DNA of 64,000 nt from PoT sp049331405. GTDB taxonomy: Bacteria > Planctomycetota > Planctomycetia > Isosphaerales > Isosphaeraceae. The stretch covers positions 7,936,001-8,000,000 of the forward strand of contig NZ_CP186274.1 of the NCBI RefSeq assembly GCF_049331405.1. Reading direction: 5' to 3'. The notes below the pieces were generated by a model. That model saw nothing but the letters and a program-made list of their open reading frames with translations. It did not search any database and had not been told where the DNA came from. This document shows, piece after piece, positions 27,174 through 35,342 of the stretch; positions within the stretch are counted from its first letter, which is position 1; every line of letters begins with the position of its first letter. Both the position numbers and the translations under genes were made by a program.

Positions 27174-28601
27174 TCAGCGACGATAGGAGGTCGAGCCCGC
27201 TTTCACGTTCTTGTTCAGCTTGTTATGAACATGCAGCCCTTCGAGGATGAATTCGGCGGCCGCCGCGATGGAGGCCTCCCGCGCGGCCGGCTCGTTCAGC
27301 TCGGGCTGGGCCTCTCGGGCGAACTCCTCCGCACGCTTGCGGAGTTGGGGGACCTTCTCGATGCGGTCGAGCAAGGCCTTCGACGAGAGCGTATCGCTCA
27401 GCTCGATCCCCTTCCCCGACTCGAAGAAATCGACAGTCTGCCGGAATTCCCGGGCGTCGAGCTTCTGGGCGAAGACATTCTTGACAGCCTCGTCGACGAT
27501 CCGACCGAGCAGCTTATCTTCATGCCCTTCTTCTTCGGTCATCGCCAATTCGAGCTTACCGCGCGAACTCGACGACACGTAGGCCAGATCCGAAGCCCTG
27601 GGGACGATCCAGCTCTCCCCATTGAGGAGCGTCCGACGCTCGGCGTTGGACACGACGTTTTCGAGGTTTGCGATCGACATCCGGACCGAGACGCCCGACT
27701 GCTGATTGACATGCGGGGACGTCCGGGCGAGGCGAGAGACCTCCTCGACGATCTCCTTGATGTAGAGGGGGATCGCGAGCTTCCCGCCGCTACGCTCGAG
27801 CCAGGCGTTCTGATCGCTGATCGCGATGCCGAGCTCTCGCGTGAGCGGATAGTGGGTCTTCACGACGGAACCGATGCGGTCCTTGAGCGGCGTGACGATC
27901 CGGCCTCGGTTCGTATAGTCCTCGGGGTTGGCCGAGAAGACCATGCAGAGGTCGAGGTTGAGGCGGATCGGATACCCGCGAATCTGGACGTCCCGTTCTT
28001 CGAGCACGTTGAAGAGACCGACCTGGATCTTGGGCGACAGGTCGGGCAATTCGTTGATGCAGAAGATCCCGCGATTAGCCCGAGGGATCAGGCCGAAGTG
28101 CATGGTCAGCTCGTTCGAGAGGTACTTTCCCTCGGCGTGCTTGATCATGTCGATTTCGCCAACGAGGTCCGCGATCGTGACGTCGGGGGTGGCGAGCTTT
28201 TCCTGGTAGCGACGCTCGCGGCCGATCCACTCGATTGTCGTCTCGTCGCCCAGGGTCTCGACGCGGTCGCGGGCCTCCTTGGAGAGGGGCGAGAACGGGT
28301 CGTCATTCACCTCGGAGCCGGCCACGACGGGGATGACATCGTCCAGGAGGTGGACGAGTTGACGAAGCATCCTGGTCTTCGCCTGTCCTCGGAGGCCGAG
28401 GAAAAGCATGTCGTGGCGGGAGAGGATCGCATTCTGAATCTGGGGAACGACTGTATCCTCATAGCCGAGAATATCGGGGAAGAGTGGCTCTCCTCGTTGC
28501 AGTTTGGCGATCAGGTTGCGCCGCATCTCATCCTTGACCGACCCGATCCGATAGCCGCTGGCCCTCAACTCGCCCAGGTTCCTGGGCCGATCCGTCCCCA
28601 T
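27174..28601 (-). CDS. MoxR/ChlI-type AAA+ ATPase
   Basis: The 475-residue AAA+ protein carries a Walker A motif in GLRGQAKT (about 72-79), a Walker B-like FCINELPDL and sensor-type VFSANPEDYTNRGRI. This arrangement is that of magnesium-chelatase-subunit-I/MoxR ATPases, which remodel partner proteins. The C-terminal third is helical and acidic. The partner VWA gene follows directly. ATG at 28601 has GGAG 8 nt upstream and is chosen over the GTG at 28610. No third chelatase subunit (ChlH type) is present in the window, so a tetrapyrrole role is not supported; the client is unknown. Confidence 0.88.
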   Translation of the reverse strand: MGTDRPRNLGELRASGYRIGSVKDEMRRNLIAKLQRGEPLFPDILGYEDTVVPQIQNAILSRHDMLFLGLRGQAKTRMLRQLVHLLDDVIPVVAGSEVNDDPFSPLSKEARDRVETLGDETTIEWIGRERRYQEKLATPDVTIADLVGEIDMIKHAEGKYLSNELTMHFGLIPRANRGIFCINELPDLSPKIQVGLFNVLEERDVQIRGYPIRLNLDLCMVFSANPEDYTNRGRIVTPLKDRIGSVVKTHYPLTRELGIAISDQNAWLERSGGKLAIPLYIKEIVEEVSRLARTSPHVNQQSGVSVRMSIANLENVVSNAERRTLLNGESWIVPRASDLAYVSSSSRGKLELAMTEEEGHEDKLLGRIVDEAVKNVFAQKLDAREFRQTVDFFESGKGIELSDTLSSKALLDRIEKVPQLRKRAEEFAREAQPELNEPAAREASIAAAAEFILEGLHVHNKLNKNVKAGSTSYRR

Positions 28602-28717
28602 GCTGCACACTCCGGTTAGTACCCGCGGCGCGCTCCTCGGACGCCTAAAGTCATGCTAGGCTTGGCACGTACGCAAGTCAACGTAAGGGGTAGGATCGCG
28701 CCGAGGCGCAAGGCCTT

Positions 28718-28751
28718 GGAAAGCAAAGAGCCCGCGGAATTCCGCGGGCTC
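28718..28751 (-). terminator. Hairpin terminator of prs
   Basis: A 24-bp perfect palindrome (28728-28751, with GAATTC at its centre) gives a 10-bp stem; on the minus strand it is followed by TTTGCTTTCC. It lies 30 nt past the prs stop. Confidence 0.85.
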
Positions 28752-28780
28752 CTTAGACGGACTCGATCTGGCGAGAGTGC

Positions 28781-29770
28781 TCAGAAATTGAAGAGTCGGC
28801 TGACGCTCTCGCGCCTGTGGATGGAGAGGATCGCCTCGGCGAAGAGGCTGGCGACGCTGATGACCTTGCAGCAAGGGGCCAGCGGCTCGAAGCGATAGCC
28901 GATCGTGTTGGTCAGCACGAGTTCCTTGATCGGGCTCTTGGCGATCTTCTCGCCCGAGCCCTTCGAGAAGACGCCGTGCGAGACGCAGGCGTAGATGTCC
29001 TTCGCACCCTTGGCCCTGCAGGCGTTGGCCATCTCGATCAGGGTCCCGCCCGAGATCGTGAAATCGTCCACGATCAGGACGTTCTTGCCCTCGACCTGCC
29101 CAATGATGTCGAGCATCTGGGCCTTCTCATTGTGGTCGGTCCGCACCTTGTTCCCGAGCACGACGGGACTGCGCATCATCTCGGCAAACTTGTACGCCTG
29201 CTTGCCGAAGCCCACGTCGGGCGAGGCCACGACGAGGTCGGGGATTTCCTTCTTGCGGAAGTAGTCGACCAGCACGGGCATCGCGTAGAGGTGGTCGACC
29301 GGGATCTTGAAGAATCCCTGGATCTGCGGGCTGTGCAGATCCATCGTCAGGACGCGGTCGGCACCTGCGGCCTCGATGGCGTCGGCGCAGACGCGGGCTC
29401 GGATCGAGACACGGGGCTCGTCCTTCTTATCCCCCTTGGCATACGAGAAGAAGGGGATGACCGCCGTGACCTGGGTCGCCGAGGCTCGCTTGAAGGCATC
29501 GATCCAGAACAGCAACTCCATGAAGTTGTCGTTGACCGGATATTCGGTCCCCTGGACGATGAAGACGTCACGGCCTCGCACGTTCTCCAGCACGCGGACG
29601 AAGACGTTCCCCTCGCTGAAGAGCTTGGTTTCCGACCGAGCGACCTCGATTCCTAGCTTCTTGCAAATCTCGCTGCCCAGGTCGCCACTGGCCTGCCCCG
29701 CGAAGATCTTGAGTTCGCCGAATGGGTCGTTTTGCTTCGAGGACGTACAACCGACCAGGGAATTGTCCAT
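28781..29770 (-). CDS. prs: Ribose-phosphate pyrophosphokinase
   Basis: The enzyme makes PRPP from ribose 5-phosphate and ATP for nucleotide, histidine and tryptophan synthesis. The 329-residue protein has PVNDNFMELLFWIDAFKRA, a catalytic-loop SYAKGDKKDEPR, VLTMDLHSPQIQGFF and VASPDVGFGKQAYKFA. The PRPP-binding loop reads VLIVDDFTISGGTLI, in place of the more usual DDMIDTAGT, so it may belong to a divergent subgroup. ATG at 29770 (MDNSLVGC) is preferred; the open frame reaches 29842. It is flanked by a clear terminator and stands alone, divergent from the thioredoxin/NHL gene. Confidence 0.9.
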   Translation of the reverse strand: MDNSLVGCTSSKQNDPFGELKIFAGQASGDLGSEICKKLGIEVARSETKLFSEGNVFVRVLENVRGRDVFIVQGTEYPVNDNFMELLFWIDAFKRASATQVTAVIPFFSYAKGDKKDEPRVSIRARVCADAIEAAGADRVLTMDLHSPQIQGFFKIPVDHLYAMPVLVDYFRKKEIPDLVVASPDVGFGKQAYKFAEMMRSPVVLGNKVRTDHNEKAQMLDIIGQVEGKNVLIVDDFTISGGTLIEMANACRAKGAKDIYACVSHGVFSKGSGEKIAKSPIKELVLTNTIGYRFEPLAPCCKVISVASLFAEAILSIHRRESVSRLFNF

Positions 29771-30015
29771 GCCGAGCGTTCTCGTCTCGTGGCTAACGAC
29801 TTCGTTCCGATCGATACGAGGTACCGGACCCCGGGAATACACGCCATCTTAACAGAGAAGGACGATGCTTTCCAGTCGCCGGGCGATCACCCCCGGCATG
29901 TGAGGCATGTCGAAAAATCTCTACTTTCGCCTTGCTGCTCGATTACAATGGCGATAGCCAACACAAGGGCCTTCCATCCATACTTATCCGAACGATTCGG
30001 GAAGGGGTCGTCGGG

Positions 30016-32109
30016 ATGCGTCGTCAGAGAACCTTGATCCGATGGATCTTCAGCGCCTTCGTTGCCGCGGGGCTATTCGCAGAGTTGCCGGTAGGGCCGT
30101 CCGCCGGCAAGGCCTGGGGAGCTCCGCCTTCGTCCAGCCGAGCCGGCAGGAGCAAGATCCGCGTCGAACGAACCGCGCGCCAGGACCAGCCGCCATTGAG
30201 CTTCGACGGGGCGACGGGTTGGATCAATACCCAGCCGATCCGACTCGAGGAACTCAAGGGCAAGATCGTCCTCCTCGACTTCTGGACCTATTGCTGCATC
30301 AACTGCCATCACGTCCTCCCCGACCTCGCCAAGCTCGAGGAGAAGTACAAGAACGAGCTGGTGGTGATCGGCGTCCATACCGCGAAGTTCTTCGCCGAAC
30401 AGGACACTGAAAACATCCGGCGCAAGGTCAGCGAATACAAGATCAAGCACCCGGTGATCAATGACGCCAATCAGGTCATCTGGAACCGATTCGAGGTCAA
30501 TAGTTGGCCGACCCTGGTCCTGATCGATCCCGAAGGCAAGTACGTCGGCAGCGTCAGCGGCGAAGGCCACTACGCCGCGCTCGACAGGGTCATCGGTCAG
30601 CTTGCCGCGAGGCACAAGGAGAAGGGCGATCTGAACACGTCGCCCGTCGTCTTCTTCCCCGAGAGCGATAAGCCCGACACGACGGGATTGCTCTACCCGG
30701 GCAAGATCCTCGCCGACGAGAAGTCCAAGCGTCTCTTCATCTCGGACACGGCCCACAACCGGATTGTCCTGACCGACTTCAGTGGCAAGAATCCCGTCAC
30801 GATCGGGAACGGCGTCGCCGGGTTGGTTGACGGCGGCTATGAGAAGTCCCAGTTCAATCGGCCCCAGGGGATGTGCCTGGTCGACGACATCCTCTACGTG
30901 GCCGACACGGAGAATCACTCGATCCGCGCCATCAACCTCAAGAATAACAAGGTTGAGACGGTTGCGGGCACGGGAGTTCAGACCCATAATTTCAAGGGCG
31001 TCGGGGCCGGTACCCAGACAGGACTCAACAGTCCCTGGGACCTCGTACTGATCCCCGGCACCAAGTCGATAGCCATCGCCATGGCAGGCAGTCATCAGAT
31101 CTGGCGTTACGACATCGAGAACGGGACGGTCGGCCACTGGGCCGGTACGGGTCGTGAGGATATCCAGGACGGCCCGATCGCCCAGGCACTCTTCGCACAA
31201 CCGAGCGGCCTGGCCGCGGACGCCGATCATCTCTACGTGGCCGACTCCGAAGTCTCGGCGGTCCGGGCGATCTCCCTGGGAAGAAAGCCCCTCGTCCACA
31301 CGATCGTCGGCCTCGGCCTCTTCAAGTTCGCGGACGTCGACGGCGTGGGCGAGGATGTCCGCCTGCAGCACTGCCTGGGTGTCGCCTTCGGCAACGACAA
31401 GCTCTACATCGCCGACTCCTACAACAACAAGATCAAGGTCTGCGACCCGAGAGCGAAGCGAGTCGACACCCTGGTCGGTAACACTGAGCCAGGCTCGTCC
31501 GACAACCCGCCCCGCTTCTACGAGCCGGGCGGCCTCAGCGTCGCGGGCACGGACCTCTACGTTGCCGACACCAATAACCATGCCATCCGGGTCGTGAACC
31601 TCAACGACGGCGCGGTGAAGACTCTGGAGATCGAGGGCCTCTCGCCCCCCAAGCCGCCGCGACGCGCCCCGGCCTTCCCGAATGCTCAGGTCCTCAACCT
31701 CAAGGAGCAGACGGTCAAGCCGAGCAAGGAGATCACGATCGACGTCCGGCTCCCACTCAAGGAAGGCTTCAAGGTCAACGACCAGGCCCCCTTCCCCTAC
31801 ATGGTTGAGGTCCCGAGCGATTCGACTATCCTGGCTTCGAACGAGTCGGAACCCAGGAAGCTGGAAACGCCCGCTCAGCGTTTCAATGTGAAGGTGAAGC
31901 TGGCCAAGGTGCCCGAGGACAGGGACTCGTTGATACTGAAGCTCTCTGTCTCGGCCTTCGTCTGCGACGAAGACTCGAACCTCTGCCAGATCAAGAGCTA
32001 CGTCTGGAACGCCCCAATCAAGTTCACCAAGGACGGAAGCGTCTCAGCAACATTTGATGCGAAGGACGCGACCGCAAACGCGGCGACCGAGAAAGCCGCC
32101 TCGAAGTAA
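30016..32109 (+). CDS. Exported thioredoxin-like protein with NHL repeats and a C-terminal beta domain (NHLRC2-like)
   Basis: A basic start and hydrophobic helix (about 8-28) form a signal peptide in this 697-residue protein. A thioredoxin domain follows (about 60-200) with the redox-type motif CCINCHH and the cis-proline region NSWPTLVLIDPEG. NHL propeller blades come next (about 225-530), shown by repeats such as LYVADTENHSIRAI, LYIADSYNNKIKV and LYVADTNNHAIRVV. The last 130 residues form a beta-rich domain with a Cys pair (FVCDEDSNLCQIK), like the DsbD alpha domain. The order Trx-NHL-beta matches NHLRC2-type proteins. ATG at 30016 is used for the signal peptide and GAAGGGG site. Substrate unknown. 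Confidence 0.88.
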   Translation: MRRQRTLIRWIFSAFVAAGLFAELPVGPSAGKAWGAPPSSSRAGRSKIRVERTARQDQPPLSFDGATGWINTQPIRLEELKGKIVLLDFWTYCCINCHHVLPDLAKLEEKYKNELVVIGVHTAKFFAEQDTENIRRKVSEYKIKHPVINDANQVIWNRFEVNSWPTLVLIDPEGKYVGSVSGEGHYAALDRVIGQLAARHKEKGDLNTSPVVFFPESDKPDTTGLLYPGKILADEKSKRLFISDTAHNRIVLTDFSGKNPVTIGNGVAGLVDGGYEKSQFNRPQGMCLVDDILYVADTENHSIRAINLKNNKVETVAGTGVQTHNFKGVGAGTQTGLNSPWDLVLIPGTKSIAIAMAGSHQIWRYDIENGTVGHWAGTGREDIQDGPIAQALFAQPSGLAADADHLYVADSEVSAVRAISLGRKPLVHTIVGLGLFKFADVDGVGEDVRLQHCLGVAFGNDKLYIADSYNNKIKVCDPRAKRVDTLVGNTEPGSSDNPPRFYEPGGLSVAGTDLYVADTNNHAIRVVNLNDGAVKTLEIEGLSPPKPPRRAPAFPNAQVLNLKEQTVKPSKEITIDVRLPLKEGFKVNDQAPFPYMVEVPSDSTILASNESEPRKLETPAQRFNVKVKLAKVPEDRDSLILKLSVSAFVCDEDSNLCQIKSYVWNAPIKFTKDGSVSATFDAKDATANAATEKAASK

Positions 32110-32140
32110 TTCGAGGAAGCGCCTTCGGCCTGTAGAACAG

Positions 32141-32178
32141 AAGGACGGCCCTCGCAGGCAATTGCGAGGGCCGTCCTT
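32141..32178. terminator. Bidirectional hairpin terminator
   Basis: A perfect 15-bp stem (32141-32155 with 32164-32178, 8-nt loop) lies between two convergent genes, 31 nt after the thioredoxin/NHL stop and 18 nt after the Hsp70 stop. T-rich bases follow it on the plus strand (CTTCGTTTG); the minus-strand side is less T-rich. Confidence 0.8.
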
Positions 32179-32196
32179 CTTCGTTTGCGGCCGGGA

Positions 32197-35058
32197 TCAG
32201 GCCCCTGCTGTCGACGAACTGGCCACGAGACGAAGTCCAACGGGCAGCGAGTCGCCGAGGGCCTGGCCCTGCAACTCGTCCTCCAGTTCGTGATACTCCC
32301 TCACCGGCCTGATCACCGTCTCGGGGGCTTCGAGGACCTCGAGCCTGGCGATGACCTTCAGGCGAAGATCTTCATCCAGGTCCCGAGCGCGGTCGCCAGA
32401 AACCCGGGCGAGCTGTGCCAGCGCGAAGATCCCTTCAGTCGTTTCTCGGCCAGTCGCGAAGGTCCTGTCGACGAGCAGGCTCGTCCACTTCTCAGCGACC
32501 TCGCGCGGGACCACGGCATTAGCGGGGCCATAGAGGAGGACTCGCGCCCCGAGCCGTCCGAGACACCAGGGGGCGAAACCGGCCGAAACGCCTCGTTCCA
32601 GATCCTTGGCGAGCAGATCGCCGAGGTTGACCTTCAACTCGGGAGAGAGGCGTTCGAGGCTCGCGGCACAGCGCCAGATCTCCGCCATCTCATGCGTCTC
32701 GGGCTTCGGCCGTCCCCCCTTCTTCACCGCGCTCCCGCCTTTCGAGGGCACGAGGTAAGGGGCGACGCGACGGTAAATCTCGTCGTGGTGCGATCGGGTC
32801 AGCCCGGCGGAGACCCTACGCCAGAGGATCCACCACTCGGCCCAGCATTGCAGGTCCTTGATGTGCCGGACCCCCTGATGGAACACCGGCCAGAGGGCCT
32901 TGATCCGCGTCTCGTCGAGCGGGAACCCGGTCCCGGGCCGCAGGAAATAGCCGGCGAGGTTGAACCAGCGCGACTCGTGCCGGGCGCTCTTAGTGCGGTT
33001 CTCGGCGAGGTCTTTCAGCGGCTCCCACAAGGCACGAAGGGCCGACGGGGGCCATTCATCGCGGGGCAACTCGATCGCTTCCTCAAGTCGTTTCACCAGG
33101 CGAGACGGCCCGACATCGTCTGTCGGGCCGGCGTTGAACGCCTCGCGGATCGCCGCGATCCCGCGATCGACGATCGACTGCTCGAGGACCACACGCTCGG
33201 CCTCCGCACCGCCGGAGGTGGACGAAGTCCCTGCGCCTTCCGAGGCCCCGCGGAGTTGGATTTGGAGCTTCCAGCGCCTCTCATCCGTCCGCGACTCGCA
33301 CCAAAGCTCGACCGTACCAACCTCGGTGACGCGAGCCGCCAGCCGAACTGGGATGCGTTCGGCCTTTGCCTTGCGGCCCACCCGGATCAAGGAGACGAGG
33401 GGAGGTAGTTCCCGTATCGAGTCAGGGTCGGAACCGACCAGATCCCCCGGGCGATCGTCGGCTCTAACCGAACTGCTAGCCAGTGGGAACGCAACCGGCT
33501 GCCCGGCGAGGAGGTCGAAGTCGCGCTCGGCGATCGTGATCTCATCCCCTTCCTGGGCGTCACGCGGGACGACGCAGAGCCAAGGGCGATCCGTCTCCTC
33601 GGCCTGGAACCCGACGTAAAACGATCGGGCCGTCCCGCCGCCAATGCGGATGCCTCCTCCTCGACGGACGACTCCGTAGTAGGCCGCACCATATGCGACG
33701 GCCAGATCGAGCGAGGCATTCGTCAGGACGCGGGGCGAGTAGGACTGTCCGGGATCCTGTTCGAACCAGGAACCGATCACATCAACGATCCGCTCGCGCA
33801 CGACCACAGGTGAGAGGGCACCACCGTTGAAGAGGATTGCATCCGGACGTGCCGGCCGATCCGGCTCCGTCGCCGATCCCCCCTGCCCCGCGACCTCCGA
33901 GCGATGTCGTCGCAGGAAGGATGCGAGGTGCTTCGGGATCGCCGGGTCCGAAACGAACGGCAGTCCGAACTCCTGAAGCCCGAGCTTGGCGCCTCGCCCC
34001 GGCTCTTCCCCTCGATCAACGCGGGGAAAGAAGCCATCGAGGACGCTGTCGAGCACCTCAGTCCGTGTCAGTTCCGACTGGATGCTTCCGCCGATGATCT
34101 TGGAGCCTCGACCGGCGATCGTCACCGGCCACCGTTCGACCGGGAGATCCCCCAGGAGCTTTTCCTTAGCCGTGCGGCAGGCGTGCCGGAGGGCACTCCA
34201 CTGTTCGGCGTCGAGTCGGACCTTGCCGAGCTTCTGCTCGACGAGATGGGCCAGCGCCAGGTCAATGTTGTCGCCGCCGAGCATCAGGTGGTCGCCGACC
34301 GCGACTCGCCGGAAACCTGGACCGTCGGGAGTCTCGACGACAGTGATGAGGCTGAAGTCGCTCGTGCCGCCGCCGATGTCGCAGACCAGGATCAATTCCC
34401 CGGCCCGGACCTCACGCTGCCAACCTTCCTGATGCGTGACGATCCAGGAGTAAAAGGCGGCTTGAGGCTCTTCCAGCAGGATGATCCCCTCGAGCCCGGC
34501 TCGTTTCGCGGCTTCGACCGTCAGCTCGCGCGCGGCCTCGTCGAACGAGGCGGGCACGGTCAGGACGATTTCCTGTTGCTCCAGTCTTCGCGTCGGATCA
34601 TCGGCGGCGAACTGGAAGTTCCAGGCGTCGCGAATATGCCGGAGGAGATCCGCCGAGGCATCCACCGGAGAGATCTTCCGGCCTCCCGGGGGACAGGCCC
34701 AGGGGAGGATATCGGCCTCGCGATCGACCTTGGGATGGCAGAGCCAGCTCTTCGCGCTGGCGACGAGATGCCCGGGGACCTTGGCCCCCTGGATCCTCGC
34801 GAACTCGCCAACGATCCGATCCGCATGATCGCGCCAGGGGAGCCTCGCCGCGCCCGGCGGAAGGTCGTGCTCGCCGGGGAGGTAGAGGAATGAGGGGAGC
34901 ATCGGCCTCGGAGCCGTCTCGCTCGGAGCGACGAGTTGCGGGACCTCGAATAGCCGGATGTCGGCCGAGGGTCGCTCTCGACCTTTTGTGTCGACATAGG
35001 CGACCGCACAGTTGGTCGTCCCCAGGTCGATGCCAACGATGTATCGTGAGCGTGCCAT
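32197..35058 (-). CDS. Hsp70-family protein with long C-terminal extension (DUF3731-like)
   Basis: The 953-residue protein begins with the Hsp70 phosphate-1 motif GIDLGTTNCAVAYVD (9-23). The ATPase domain also shows VLTVPASFDEAAR, LLEEPQAAFYSW, the phosphate-2 motif VCDIGGGTSDFSLITV and LGGDNIDLALA. The adenosine-site segment AILFNGGALSPVVVRERI is close to the end of the ATPase lobe. Instead of a classical substrate-binding domain and EEVD-type tail, about 450 residues follow with helical, Arg/Trp-rich sequence ending near residue 940, consistent with DUF3731. This architecture is typical of a planctomycete Hsp70 paralogue distinct from DnaK. No DnaJ or GrpE gene is nearby. Client unknown. 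Confidence 0.88.
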   Translation of the reverse strand: MARSRYIVGIDLGTTNCAVAYVDTKGRERPSADIRLFEVPQLVAPSETAPRPMLPSFLYLPGEHDLPPGAARLPWRDHADRIVGEFARIQGAKVPGHLVASAKSWLCHPKVDREADILPWACPPGGRKISPVDASADLLRHIRDAWNFQFAADDPTRRLEQQEIVLTVPASFDEAARELTVEAAKRAGLEGIILLEEPQAAFYSWIVTHQEGWQREVRAGELILVCDIGGGTSDFSLITVVETPDGPGFRRVAVGDHLMLGGDNIDLALAHLVEQKLGKVRLDAEQWSALRHACRTAKEKLLGDLPVERWPVTIAGRGSKIIGGSIQSELTRTEVLDSVLDGFFPRVDRGEEPGRGAKLGLQEFGLPFVSDPAIPKHLASFLRRHRSEVAGQGGSATEPDRPARPDAILFNGGALSPVVVRERIVDVIGSWFEQDPGQSYSPRVLTNASLDLAVAYGAAYYGVVRRGGGIRIGGGTARSFYVGFQAEETDRPWLCVVPRDAQEGDEITIAERDFDLLAGQPVAFPLASSSVRADDRPGDLVGSDPDSIRELPPLVSLIRVGRKAKAERIPVRLAARVTEVGTVELWCESRTDERRWKLQIQLRGASEGAGTSSTSGGAEAERVVLEQSIVDRGIAAIREAFNAGPTDDVGPSRLVKRLEEAIELPRDEWPPSALRALWEPLKDLAENRTKSARHESRWFNLAGYFLRPGTGFPLDETRIKALWPVFHQGVRHIKDLQCWAEWWILWRRVSAGLTRSHHDEIYRRVAPYLVPSKGGSAVKKGGRPKPETHEMAEIWRCAASLERLSPELKVNLGDLLAKDLERGVSAGFAPWCLGRLGARVLLYGPANAVVPREVAEKWTSLLVDRTFATGRETTEGIFALAQLARVSGDRARDLDEDLRLKVIARLEVLEAPETVIRPVREYHELEDELQGQALGDSLPVGLRLVASSSTAGA

Positions 35059-35342
35059 GCCCCGCCATTCCCTCGAGAAGTCGAGCCGCCGTTAGGCCTC
35101 AGTCCCCGGGTGAGTCAGGACTCGCGTGTCGAGACGGATCCCAGGTCGTTAATTTTACCTCTCAACTCGAGAGCGTGACTGCTACCCCCGCTCATTCCAC
35201 ACTCGCCCGACCTCGAGGCATGAGTGATTGAGCCCCGGCTCTTCATTTCCACGGAGCAGAAACGTGACGAGTCTCCGATCACAGGACGCCCTGCTCTCGA
35301 AGACTCGCCGCTATCAACGGGTTGTCCGGTACCGACGTTCGC

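Noticed and set aside
27069..28619. Long plus-strand open frame of 516 codons
   Set aside because: It is the antisense of the MoxR ATPase, which has intact Walker motifs; the plus-strand product matches nothing.
30073..31581. Long minus-strand open frame of 502 codons
   Set aside because: Antisense of the thioredoxin/NHL gene; Val/Asp-rich texture with no family motif.
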